Program-made: the position numbers and the translations under genes
Assembly (NCBI GenBank): GCA_030544215.1
Contig: JARZZO010000001.1
Span: forward strand, 41,133,670-41,197,669
Origin: Zantedeschia hybrid cultivar
Lineage: Eukaryota; Streptophyta; Magnoliopsida; Alismatales; Araceae
DNA: 64,000 bases
Direction: 5' to 3'
The notes under the pieces: generated by a model
What the model saw: the letters and a program-made list of their open reading frames with translations, nothing else
Database searches by the model: none
What the model was told of the DNA's origin: nothing
In this document: positions 22,097-33,359 of the stretch, piece after piece
Layout of the letters: the number at the start of each line of letters is the position of its first letter
How positions within the stretch are numbered: the first letter of the stretch is position 1

Positions 22097-24826
22097 AGGT
22101 TCTACTATTTCTCGTCCCGTTTCGATCTCCGAATTGATTTTTCCTTGAAATTATTTCATGCTTATAGATCGATTATTTGTTGGATATGTGTTCATACGAT
22201 GAACACAAATTAATTGGATTAATGTTTTGCAATTTTCGATATTAATTTTGGGGTTTTTTTCGCGTTCTTCGTCGGACGAAGAACAGCGGGTTCCGGGCAC
22301 ACTTTGCGGCCTCGTTCGGATAACCCCAATCGTTGGAGAGGTAGGTCGGCATCCCAGAACATCCCAGAGATGTCTCCGGTCACCACCGGGCTCCTCGCCG
22401 GTGTCGGAGAGGCCGATGGTAGTGGCCGGAAATCCTCATTGACCCCATGGTTTTGAAAAATCAGTTTTCAAAAGAGGGCTTTTTGGGTTCGGTTGGCTTC
22501 CTTTTGGAGGTCACCAGTGGCGTTGCCGGCGCCGGGGGCATCACCGGTCGGGGCTGAGCACTGGCCGCCAGATGGCTTGCAACACCCCGCCCCTGACCTT
22601 AATCACCTGCGGGTGTTAGGGTTTCCGGGGGGTTCCAGCGGGTTGGGGAAGAAAGGGTGCGGGCCGGTCCGGCTGGCTCGGTCCAACGCTGGACCGGGCA
22701 CCCACGCCAGAACCTGGCTCGAGCCTTGGCTCAGTAAGGGGCCGAGCCATGGCTCGGCCATAGGGCTGAACCCTTTGGGCCCCCTTTTTCCCAATTAAAA
22801 CCCTTAACCCTTTCCCATTTATTAAACCTCTTATTTTAATTAAACCCCTTTGACCCAATTGATATATGATTAGATTTTAAATTTAAAATTCCAAAATGTT
22901 TTGAAAATTAAATTTCTTATCAACATTATTGAATTGGGTTATTAATGATTTTGGAATCATTATTAACAAATTGTTGTTTAGATTAGAGTTAGTTATTAAT
23001 TTAAATGTTAACTTAATAATTAATTTTAATTGACTAATTTAAGTGTTAAATTAGTTATTATTAGTTAATTGAAATTAATTGTTAATTTAAGTGTTAAATT
23101 GATAATTAATTTTAATTAACTAATCTAATGGTTTAATTAAATGTTATTAATTAATTAGTGTTAATTATTACTTTAAGAGTTAAATTAGTAATTAATAATA
23201 ATAAACTAATCTAAAAGTTAGATTAGTAGTTAATTATTAGTTTAAGAGTTAAATTAGTGATTAACATTAGTTAATTAATTTGTCTAAGAGTTATACTAAT
23301 ACTTAATAACTAATTAGAGTTGATTATTAATTTAAGTGTTAAATTAATGATTAATTTTAAGTTACTGATCTAAGAGTTAGATTAGTAATTTATTATTAAT
23401 ATTTTAATTGTTAGATTATTAATATTATTTAATCTAAATGTTAGATTGTTTTAATTTTCAAAATGTTCTAACTGCATGGAATAATATGGAATTTATTAAT
23501 TTGGAGTGAGTGCTGATGTGATGTGTGTATTGTTGCTTTTAAATTTGATTTAATTGCATGCTTAAGTTATTAAAAGAGTTTTCGAAATTCAAAAGACAAT
23601 TTTGATTGGAACCCAGCTTTCTGAAAGCCAAAATTATTTAATTTTTGAAACTCTTTTATTCTAGTCATGTGATGCGCTTATCATGTGTGGTTGTTTAAAA
23701 CACACCGTGGTCATGGATAAACACCTTTAAATTATTCATGTGATGAATGGATTGTGTGGATCGTAGATGTATAGTTGAATGTATATTTATTAATTGTTAA
23801 TAAATAGAGGTCTACGTAACTCTCTCTCTCTCTACTGCTCCGATGTAATTCTACCTCCCTCTCTCTTATACTCGTCATAAGACCTTTTTCTTTTTATATG
23901 TAAATTTATATTTAAATGTAATCTAATCGAAGCAACTGAAGAAGGAGCGAGGATGATCCACAGATGCAACCAGGAAGGCCATGTGATAGAGATCTTTTGC
24001 CTTTGTTTTTGCAGGGTAATCTAATGTAAATGTTACGTTAGATTGTGTATACGTTTGACTGCTGGCTCCAGTCAAACCCACTATGCTACCCATGACCACA
24101 CTTGACATGTATGAGATGCATTATTTTAATTTTGATTATGAATCAAAGCTAGTATAGTATTTATTAAATATATATGATATATTTATATACTATCACTTAT
24201 GAGAGACCAAGATAAAAGTTATCTAAATATCCTCGTCTAAACTCTAAGGTGTAACGTGAATAGTTAAGAACTTACCGCGTGGTCCACCATCGTTATAGTT
24301 ATAGGATTCGAATCACTTTAGGCAAGTTTGTTGTGTTACCACAAGGTCTGTTTAATTGTGAGGAGAAACTATATCTATGGTATTATATGCTTATATAATC
24401 GGGGTAGATGAACCATATAACTTTGTTGTGCTATCTACAAGGGCTGCATGCAAATTTATGATCGTCGCGTAACGATGATTAACTTAGAGCAGAATTAGTG
24501 ACTTGTTTTGCTATCCACAAGGCCATTAAAATTCTGGGGACCGAAGTTATGATCGGATATTACAAGGAGTTGCAAATCCTATGAGGCGGGTGCTCTTTGA
24601 CTATTTTACAGCTTTCTCGTGCTATCTACAATGTTGTACTACAAGTCATTGAGATTCTGATCTCCACTAGGAGACTGTCGGCGTCTCCCGTTCTGTATAA
24701 CTGAGGGTTATATAGTCCGTCGAAAATTAATGGGAGTTTAAACTTGATTAAAAGACCATGTCTTATTTTAAATTTTAATAATTGAATATCTGCTAAATAG
24801 ATTTTATTCATCTCCTGTAGGGAATT
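22097..24826 (+). other. Copia-3 leader
   Basis: Collinear with the Copia-2 leader: G+C-rich part (22500-22800), AT hairpin array (22850-23470), CT-rich stretch (23820-23870), four decayed 19-mers (24329, 24424, 24504, 24615) and acceptor-like TCCTGTAG at 24813-24820. Predicted intron 21966-24820, 2855 bp. Confidence 0.6.
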
Positions 24827-27120
24827 ATGTCGTCGAATAACCCACTCCGTGGCATACTTGATACCAAACGTTTGACTGGCTTGAACTACTCGGATTGGCT
24901 CAGAAACCTGAATAATGTCTTCAGATCTGAGCACATTGACTATGTCTTTGGAGCTGATCCTCCTGCTGAACCGGCATTAGATGTCCTTGACGCAGAGATG
25001 ATAGCTAACGATAAAAGATCGAAGGACAAAGGTAAAATAGTAGTAAAAGGTGACTGCTTCTACTGTAAGCAAAATGGTCACTAGAAGATGAACTGTAAGG
25101 AGTTCCTCAGTGATAAAGGTCATGGAAAGGTGAAGCTATCAGAAGCTTCAGATATATATATGATAGATATCAACTTGTCAATTAGAGATTCTACATCTTG
25201 GGTATTAGATATCGGATGTGTTTCTCATATCTGTCATGATGTGCATATGCTGACAAGTAAGCACAAGTTAAGAAAAGGCGTGGTGGAATTGAGGCTAGGA
25301 AACGGCGCAAAAGTTGTGGCGATTGCTGTACGGACAGCAAATCTCAAGCTTCCATCGGGAGACGTCTTATCATTAGAAGATTGTTATTATGTTCCTAGCA
25401 TAATAAAGAACATAATATCAGTATCTTGTTTGGACTAGATAGGATATAGGTTGTCTATTGAGAATAAAAATTGTTCGATTTATTATGGTAATAAATCAAT
25501 AGCTTCGACATCTTTAGTCAACGGTGTATATCTCTTTGATGTTTCTTATTACAATCTTCATATTGATAATGCTCTTAAGAAGAGTAAGAATTATGTAAAT
25601 CAAGTCCACATGTGGCATTGTAGACTTGGACACATTGGTGAAAGTAGATTGCAAAAGTTGCCCAAACATGGATATTTGAATGCATTCGATTATGAATCGT
25701 TTGCGACACGTGAATCCTGTCTTATAGGAAAAATGGCAAAATCTCCATTTACTGTACATGGAGAACGTGCCAAGGACATTCTGGGATTAATACATTCAGA
25801 TGTATGTGGTCCCATGTCCACCCAAGTCAAATGTGACTTTTTATACTTCATCACATTCACCGATGACTTCTCAAGATTCGGCTATCTATACTTAATGAAA
25901 TATAAGTCGGAAGTATTTGAGACGTTTAGGGAGTTCAAGAATGAGGTAGAGAAGCAATTAGGAAAGAGTATTAAAGCACTTCGATCAGATCGGGGAGGAG
26001 AATACTTGAGTATTAATTTCACACAATTCTTAAAGGATAATTGTATCATTTCTCAGTTGACCCCTCCATATACACCACAGATGAATGGTGTATCAGAAAG
26101 AAGGAATCACAAGTATGTGGCCTCTACTCCATATTAGATATGGAAAGGCAGGAAACCAGAATTTAAACGTGTTAAGGTCTGGGGTTGTCCTGCTCATGTG
26201 AAGAGGTATGATCCAAACAAGTTGGAATCACGAACTGTTAGATGCAGATTTGTGGGATATCCAAAGGAAACATTTGGATACTAATTTTACCATCCTGGCG
26301 AACAAAAGATGTTTGTCGTTAGGAAAGCTGTCTTCCTGGAAGATGAATATCTTCTCCAGGAGGACAGTGGGAGTAAAATAGTACTGTAAGAGGTTCTAGA
26401 TCTCCAAACAACTGCAATGTCATCGGATGAGATATTAGTTCATGAATCTGTTCAGGTACACGCAGATGAGCCTCGTAGATCTAGTAGAACACCTAGACTA
26501 CCCGAACGATATGTGGGACATATCGCTGAAAGAGAGTCTAAGGTAGAATATAATGAGGATGATGATCCTAAAACCTACCAGGAAGCCATAGAAGGCCTAG
26601 AAGCAGGGAAATGGCGAGAAGCCAATCAACTCAGAAATCCAGTCAATATACACCAACCAAGTTTGGAACTTTAAGGACTTGCCTAAGGGTATTGTACCCA
26701 TAGGATGCAAGTGGATTTTTAAGAGAAAGATAGGTGTTGATGGACGGATCGACACTTATAAAGAAAGATTGGTGGCAAAGGGATATCGTCAAAGGCAAGG
26801 AATTAACTTTGATGATATTTTCTCACCAGTTGCCATGATAAAGTCGATCAGAGTTCACTCGCTATTGCTGCACACTACGATTACGAGATCTGGCAGATGA
26901 ATGCGAAGACTGCCTTCCTCAATGGTAACTTTGAGGAATAGGTGTACATGATACAACCAGAAGGTTTCACATCCAAAGAATCTCCAGATAAAGTGTGCAA
27001 GCTTCAAAGGTCCATTTATGGACTGAAGCAAGCTTCCCGAAACTGGAACATAAGATTTGATGAGACTGTCAAGTCTTATAACTTCATTAAGAATGAAGAT
27101 GAGCCTTGTGTATACAAGAA
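24827..27120 (+). pseudogene. Copia-3 gag-pol remnant
   Basis: The shortened gag begins MSSNNPLRGILDTKRLTG at 24827 and lacks the capsid core. The zinc knuckle CFYCKQNGH keeps its first three ligands before TAG 25082 (TGG in relatives). Protease has DIGCVSHICHD, with the catalytic Thr replaced by Ile. Integrase is open at 25451-26137 but loses about 110 bases after GVSERRNH relative to Copia-2. Reverse transcriptase remains as 26417-26900 and 26942-27120, with further stops. Decay is heavier than in Copia-2. Confidence 0.9.
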
Positions 27121-27432
27121 TGAAGGAGGCTGGGCTTTCAGCACTGCTCTGTTGTTGAGTAATAGAGAGGGGAAGGAGGAGTTGGATGGGAACGGAACCA
27201 AGCATGTTTTAGAAGGAGCCTTCCTTCATGTGAAGGGGACGGAAATTGGAAATCGGCGCACTGAAACAGGAAAATTGAGAGGAGGGGATAGGCGCAAGCT
27301 GGTGATTCATGCGTGCGTCCCGTCAGCCGTATGTTGCTAGCGAACTGGTTACTACGGGGTTTCCCTCCACGGAGTACTGAGGTGAACCGGACCCATACAT
27401 ATGGCAGGAGCTATCGACTTTTTATAGTCCAT
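27121..27432. other. Unassigned sequence right of the Copia-3 break
   Basis: G+A-rich sequence with no recognised domain; a short frame continues by chance from Copia-3 across the break (26942-27340). Confidence 0.4.
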
Positions 27433-27987
27433 GGGTGAGATTTTAAGGAGAGTAATGCTTGCCCCTCTATCCCTTTTTGCCATCTAGAAAGTCCACATGA
27501 CTCCTGTTCTCCTCATTAAATGCATCCTGACGTCATTCACACGTCAACGCACATAGGAGCGTCAGATTAAAAAAATAGTAAAAAAGCTTTACCTACCAGA
27601 CTGTGATATTGAGTGCATCCGGAAACTCTCAAGCGCATCATAATTAGGATGCTCTCAAGATCATGATGCTCTAAAATCTTAAGTTTTGAGATCATCGGAT
27701 GTGCTCGAGAGTGTTTTAGGATGCTCTCGAATGTTTCAAGATGCTCTCGAATGTTTCAAGATGCTCTCAAGTACTTTAGGATACTCTCTAAAATATTTTG
27801 ACGGGTAAATTTTTTTATTATTTTTTAATCCAACACCCCCATGTGCGCTGATGCGTTGATGATGTTGAGACACATCTAATAGAGCGACATGAGCCATGTG
27901 AGCTTTTCAAATGGCAAAGGGGATAGAAGGCTCGTTCTAGCTTAGCTTCCTACGCTAGAGCAAGCATTACTCTTTTAAGACCCACCC
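27433..27987. mobile_element. MITE-like element with long terminal inverted repeats
   Basis: The left arm (27433-27590, starting GGGTGAGATTTTAAGGAG) and right arm (27803-27987, ending AAGACCCACCC) are imperfect inverted repeats of about 160-185 bases. They share AGAGTAATGCTTG, CTATCCC, TTTGCCAT, ACGC..GCGCACAT and the AT run GATTAAAAAA at corresponding positions. The right arm has an extra block of about 30 bases. No transposase is encoded. Arms this long suggest a Mutator-like non-autonomous element, but no clear 9-bp target duplication is seen. Confidence 0.65.
27699..27799. repeat. 20-bp tandem repeat in the MITE-like element
   Basis: About five units; two are identical (GATGCTCTCGAATGTTTCAA at 27720-27739 and 27740-27759) and the rest diverge. 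The repeat fills the loop between the inverted repeats. Confidence 0.85.
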
Positions 27988-28153
27988 TAGGTTTTAAGAG
28001 AAACTAAAAGGTAATCCTTAATGCAAATAAAAAAAACATATTTTTAATCCAAATTTGGATACTTCCAAAAAAATAAAAAATTTAAAAGGAAGTCACTTGA
28101 CATAACCATATTCATCATTCTTTTCCTTTTGGATTCTATAAAAATCTTGAGAC

Positions 28154-28500
28154 TGCATTTGTTTGCATTAATACAGTATTTTGACTAATGTGTCAAGCTA
28201 AGATTGGGGTGATTGTCTTCCTCATTAACTTTTTTTAGGATTTCCATAGAATTCAAAAAGGAGAAGAGTAATGAATATAGTGGTGTCAAGTGTTTGCTTC
28301 AAGTTTTCAGTTTTTGAGAAAATTCAAAAAATTGATGGGACATATGGCTATTTATTTGTACTATTTTTAGCTTCTAATAAAATCGGGACTTTCAAATTTC
28401 TCCCACCAATACAAACAAACGTAGACAAAGGAATAGTTAGAGAATCACTCTAATCTTAGTTTGACACTAATCAAGATATTCTACTAGACAAACAAATGCA
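28154..28500. mobile_element. Second MITE-like element
   Basis: About 347 bp ending in TGCATTTGTTTG and CAAACAAATGCA. The inverted similarity extends about 58 bases on each side (28154-28211 and 28443-28500), including GTGTCAA.CTAAGATT and GTGATT. No target duplication could be defined and no transposase is present. Confidence 0.6.
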
Positions 28501-29113
28501 ACGTACTAATTACTTGAAGTAGCAATTTAAACTGAGCCGCACCAAGTGCTACCTTGTTCAAACTCTGCTTGACTAATCAACCTAGAGCGGACGGCTGCCC
28601 ACTCGCGGTGCAGCGCCCCCATCTTCAAGGTGGGACTGATTTGAGTTATAGTGCAACTTGATGCATAAGACTTTAGTGGAGAGTGGGGATGCAAACGGAC
28701 TGGATTCCGTACAAATCTAAGGTAGATTCATAATCGTACCCATTAACTATGGGTTTAGAAATAGTATTCATTAACCGTCCTGTAAGTTAATAATCAGTTG
28801 GATAGTCAGATTTTAGTGTACCATATGTATTCGTAGAAAAAAATTATATCCATTATCTTTTCCGCTTTGCATATTAGTTTAAAAAGACAGTATGTTAACT
28901 GACTTGTAAGCTAACAATCAATTCAAATAATGGGGACCATTTGCATCCTTGGTGGAGAGAGTTTGCGGAAGGGAGAAAATTGGATGCAAAGCCGATTCCA
29001 TGCGTGATGGCCCATATCATGTGTGGTTCACGGAAATGGGTTCTCAATCCACAGTAGGAATAAAAAGTAGTTAAATACTAAGAGATTATTAAATGTGCGG
29101 TATAATGCATTTA
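28501..29113. other. Non-coding stretch without clear features
   Basis: No gene recognised. A weak inverted pair GGATGCAAACGG (about 28689) and CCATTTGCATCC (about 28940) could mark a further small MITE, but similarity ends after about 12 bases. Confidence 0.3.
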
Positions 29114-29392
29114 GGCGTCATTTGATGTGCCATAGGATATTATAAAAATAATTTTTTTTTTCCATATTTGCAGCACTATAAATTTATTTTTCAACATTCA
29201 GAGTTAAATTATCAAATTTGAGAAGTATGTGGACTTATGTGACAATTTCTTATCCCATTTAAGTTTTAAGTCGAAAACTACTGAAAAAATAAAAAAAGTT
29301 TATAATGATTAATTTTCTTGAGAATTTTACTTTTATGATTTTAAAATTGGCGACTTCAAAATTAATATTTTAAACATCCAACAAAGTGACCC
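29114..29392. mobile_element. Third MITE-like element
   Basis: 279 bp with short imperfect ends GGCGTCATTTGATGTG and, on the other strand, GGGTCACTTTGTTGGA. TTTA lies directly outside both ends (29110-29113 and 29393-29396), a possible target duplication. The interior is AT-rich and non-coding. Confidence 0.4.
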
Positions 29393-29396
29393 TTTA

Positions 29397-29721
29397 TGTT
29401 TGAAAAGCTGATGCCAATTATTAGGTTTTCAGAAACGTATTGATCTACGATGACACCCCTTTCTTCCAATTTCAGTTTTTAATTCGAAATTATAGGAAAC
29501 CAAAATTTTTGCATGTGGCATTTTGTTTTTCATATCAAAGTAGAAATGAACAATACTTCAGAGTTGAAGAGAAATATCTAAATGACATGATTTATTCTTC
29601 TTTCAATAATCCCTACTTGTAGCAATGAGATATAGTTATTCCTTTCCAAAATAATGTATGATCGGTTACAAATATGAGACATTTAGGAATACTCCTTGTA
29701 GCGCTTAGAAACTTGTCGGAC
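29397..29721. other. AT-rich stretch, nothing recognised
   Basis: A 60-codon frame at 29440-29622 has no recognisable motif and is most likely chance. Confidence 0.3.
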
Positions 29722-30798
29722 TGTGACGACCGTCCGATCGAGGATCACGGCTACTCGATAGAATTTATTTATTGGTGGAAACGCCCATGGTAGAACTTGC
29801 AAGAGGGTGAACAGATGCGTCAAAGGGGGACTCCCCAATCTGATGGGAAGCAAAACCCTCCGATGCCTATGTTAGGTGCTAGAAGATGATATCTCGTTAG
29901 GGGTTTTTTGTGCTCAGAAAGGCGTACCTTGCATCGGAGAGAATCCAATGATAATAGTCTCCCCCCCTCGAGGCGTCCCGAAGACGATTTTCTTCTGGAG
30001 GTGATTTGCCCACAATCATCTCCCTCTTATTTAGGAAGATCGTGGGATATTGGGCAAGCCAGGACTCATTCGTAGCTAGCTGTATGGGGGCAGATCATGC
30101 AATCCTGCCATAAGTGGGTGGCTGGGTCCGTAGCTAGCTGTATGGGTCGTCGAGATCCTGGAGGGTCTCGACAGTAATAGTTAGGCTCCAGGTTGGGGAT
30201 CCAATGGCTTGGGTTTAATGGGCGCAGAATTTGGCCGCTATTATGCAGGCCGGAGCTCTAAGCGCCGTGTGGCCCCTTGCGCCGTCTTCGAAGGGCCATG
30301 GGCCTTTGGGCCGGTGGACTTGATGGGCCTAATTGGGCCGGACCCAATCTCCCCTCGTCACTGGCCCCCTCACTCCCTTATTCGAATTTTGAATGTGGGA
30401 GTGAAGTTGCGTGGGAGGCCCAACAATAAGCGGTCTTTGCTGTGTGGCGGAGTCCATCTGAAAGGGCGTCCGACTAGCGTCGTTTCGTATTCCCCGAGTA
30501 CTCCTTGCGGGTGTTGGTTGGCTTATGAGATGACGTCCCTTTATGGGGAAGGATGGCATTGCTTCCCGGTTGTAAGCCCCGTATAGGGAACCAATTCGTC
30601 CATATGGCATTCCCGTGCGTATAATTGGTTGTTTGGAGGTCTCTACTGCGGGGCGCGTCCCTTCGCCTTTGCGTTGGTTGATTGGGGGTGGGGGGGAGGG
30701 GGCTCCATCATGACGAGACACCTCGGTGGCGCTCGAGGCCCTAGGCAAAAAAGGTGCGGACAAACTTGGCGTCTTCCCCTACTAAGGTAGGTGGGCAA
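29722..30798. repeat. Unclassified repeat, possible LTR fragment
   Basis: The stretch begins TGTGACGACCGTCCG, an LTR-like start. It holds a local direct repeat GTAGCTAGCTGTATGGG (30072 and 30131), G+C-rich blocks and a G-rich run (30682-30703). It ends where the LTR of X1 begins. No primer site, polypurine tract or coding domain allows assignment. Open frames on either strand here are unrecognised. Confidence 0.3.
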
Positions 30799-32064
30799 TG
30801 TGGACGCCCACAGTGCTCCCGCTCTCCTTCGGCGGGGGAGGTCTCCGTCCGTCACGCAACTGGGGCGATAATAAGGTTAGGAATTGAAGTACGTGATCAC
30901 TAGGAACATTACCTTGAGGTCCCTGTGCTCCGCAAGATGATGAAGATGATCGCGTCTTACTAGAGCGGGGGGTAATGGATTCCTCTTCTCTGCTTCCGGC
31001 CGGCCGAAGGGAGAGAGCTCGGTAGTCCATGTGCAGAATATGGTAAGAGCTTCTAAGAGAAAAAGACAAAACAAAGTCAATAGAACTGATTAGAACTGTG
31101 ATATGTAGATTCTATTCGTGCAAATATATAAATAAACTAAAATTGAAAGGGAATGCACCAGATGGGTGTTTGGGAAAGGAAGGTGACCATATGTTATACC
31201 CACCCGCCTCCCGTTTTTTGTTTGGAACCTCTGTTAGAGTGGGTACTAGGTCGTTCTAGGATGCATGCAACAAAGTGTACGTGTGTGCCATGATGAATAG
31301 ATGGATGGGTTATAGAAAAGGAGGATTGTGAACTGTGGTAAAGAGGTGAATGCAGTAAAATAGAAAAGAAAGAAGGGAAGAGTTAGAAGAACAAGCCCGT
31401 GTAGGAAGGATTCTTGGTGCTCCCATCCTGCTGCCTGCAACCTCCAGACTGGCCAATCTCTTCAAGATCCAACCCCTAAAAATCCAACCTCCTTCCCCGA
31501 GAGAAGTAAGAGGGTTTAAATAGGGGAGAAGAAAATAGGAGAAATCTATGGTCTAAATCCCCGTTAATCATCAAGGAGCCAATAGGAAATGGTCAAGGAT
31601 CAGAAGTTGTGGCTGCGACAGTCGTCGGAGTGGGGAGTGATCGAAGTAGTGGGAGGTGAGGGTCGCTAGTGGAGGAGATCGTGAGAAAACGAAGTCAAGC
31701 TAAAAGTGGGAGGATGGACGGCCAACCTATTTGTCTTCCTCTTTCGTGGAAGACCACCAAGCTGGCTTTCCGCGAAAAGGTGTAAGGCGGTGCAACTGGC
31801 CTTTGGGAAAGGTGGAAGGCGGAGCAGCTGGCCTTCAGGGAAGGTAGAAGGCCACCAAGTTGGCCTTCCGCGAAAAGGTGGAAGGCGGAGCAGCTGGCCT
31901 TCGGAGAAGGTGGAAGGCGGCATGTGTTGGTTAATGGGCTTGACCGCTAATGTACTAAATGATTGGCTAAAAGAGGTGGGCTAAGGTGATGAGTAAATGT
32001 TAATGGATTAAGATGATGATGAGTATTTTATGACCAGAAGGATGTCCAAAATCGGGTGTCTACA
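30799..32064 (-). repeat. 3' LTR of X1
   Basis: On the minus strand the LTR starts TGTAGACACCCGATTTTGG (32064 leftward) and ends at the complement of TGTGGACGCCC (30799). X3 has the same ends (60147 and 55894) and X2 the same start (41870). A CCGGCCGG block (about 31000) and a TTTAAATA promoter-like motif (31516) recur in all three. Confidence 0.7.
31735..31925. repeat. GGAAGGC/GCCTTCC gapped-palindrome array in the X1 LTR
   Basis: About five units of the form GGAAGGC, spacer, GCCTTC. Clear spacers are 10 nt (GGAGCAGCTG twice, GGTGCAACTG). The X3 LTR has a longer array (59620-60015). Confidence 0.7.
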
Positions 32065-32077
32065 AATGCCCCTCCGG
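32065..32077 (-). promoter_or_regulatory. Polypurine tract of X1
   Basis: Minus strand CCGGAGGGGCATT lies immediately before the LTR start TGTAGACACC. The same tract is at 60148-60160 (X3); X2 has GGTGGGGCAGC at 41871-41881. Confidence 0.65.
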
Positions 32078-33359
32078 GACGCTTGTTCTGCAGTGGAACA
32101 GGGTGGAATGATAAATGGGTGTTCCGAAAATTGAACCTGATTTGGACAGCCCGAGGAAGGGGTGAGCTATGTCTAAAGATGATATGAGAATGTGGTAAAT
32201 GCTTGAGAATTAGCTATTTGTATTGCAAGGGTGATTAAGAAAGGGATCAAAGTTCAAACTGGAGAATCACAATCCGAGGGACCCTCGGGTGCTGGAACCG
32301 CGAGGCCTTGGCGCACTAAGATACATGGCAATCTAGCCCAAGGGGATCTCAAGCTGAAAAGGTGAGGGAGTGTGACTTAGAAAGGTCTTAGCACAATGGG
32401 CGCATGGCGGCCTGGCACATCACATGATTGCCAAGTGAGAAAATCTTTAAGCACAGAGATTAAGAAAAATGTAAGATCTTGCAATTCAAAGAGTTAATAA
32501 ATTAATATTTGCCAAAGTCACAAGTCACCAATGGGATAAGCAGAGTGATAAATCATGGTCATTGCCCCTAGGGAGAGGATAGATTTTCTTGTAGATGATG
32601 CTTATGCAATGCATGCTGGTTTAGAAATTAGAAAATAAGTTCCTAATCTAAATGCAAACAGGAGGGATTTATTGGCCAATCGAATAACTTGCAGAATATA
32701 GACTCCTCATTATTTTGTTTAAAGAGAAACTCAGAGTCTATACGTCCAAAGCTATTAGCATCATGTATCCTGAATTCCACTTGCCTCGCATTTCCTGCAG
32801 CTGCAAAAACGCACATTAGCGAAATTTCAGACAATCAATAATCTTAGCATTAAATATCAAGGTACAAGAAAGTAAAGACTAGTTGCGAGTCGAAGCCAAT
32901 GCGGAAGATATGGCCATTCTACTGGTAGAATGCCAATCCGATATGGCTTCGACTCGAGAAGGATCACTCGGTCCATTTATTCAAATAGGGCAAAGTCAAG
33001 ACCTTACATATTTTGATAAAAGGTGGCACGCTAGACCACGGGGTGGACGGCGGGAGGATGTGCCTTTCATGGAAAGGACGGAAGGCCAAGGAGGATTCCT
33101 TCCACAAAGGCGGAAGGCTAAAAGACGTGCCTTCCATGGAAAAGGTGGAAGGCCAAAGAGGATGCCTTCTACATAAGTGGAAAGCCAAAAGGTGTGCCTT
33201 CCTCAAAAGAGGTGGTCGGCCAAGGGACATGCCGTCCTCAACAAAGTGGATGGGGATGCTTTCCGCTTTTCATGGAAGGTGGGAAAGGTTCAAGGTTTAT
33301 CCTTACGGCTTTATAAAAGAATAGCCTGATGGCTTTTTTAATATTCCTTGGAACTTTTC
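32078..33359 (-). other. X1 interior between LTR and PMD gene
   Basis: Non-coding in both directions. 32078-32880 is collinear with X3 60161-60960. It holds a 71-nt fold-back (32886-32956) and a second GGAAGGC palindrome array (33050-33250). A minus-strand stretch (FLFKQNNEESIF, near 32690-32740) is shared with X3, but the frames around it are short. Confidence 0.55.
32886..32956. other. Conserved 71-nt fold-back in X1
   Basis: Outer arms CGAGTCGAAGCCA (32886-32898) and TGGCTTCGACTCG (32944-32956) pair perfectly. An inner stem GGCCATTCTAC/GTAGAATGCC closes a 2-nt loop. X3 keeps the fold at 60971-61050 with a changed loop. Confidence 0.65.

Larger units (their letters stand above)
20540..27120 (+). 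mobile_element. Copia-3, Ty1/copia retrotransposon truncated in reverse transcriptase
   Basis: 5' LTR, primer site, full leader and gag-pol up to a break after TACAAGAA at 27120, corresponding to Copia-2 position about 14850. The YVDD part, RNase H and 3' LTR are missing. The sequence to the right is unrelated, so a deletion or rearrangement removed them together with the rest of LTR-B. Confidence 0.93.

Noticed and set aside
26942..27340. 132-codon frame running past the Copia-3 break
   Set aside because: The first 60 codons are reverse transcriptase; the rest is chance continuation into unrelated sequence.
27699..27799. Satellite array
   Set aside because: Only about five 20-bp units, confined to the loop of one MITE-like element.
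28686..28953. Possible fourth MITE with GGATGCAAACGG / CCATTTGCATCC ends
   Set aside because: Inverted similarity stops after about 12 bases and no target duplication is visible.
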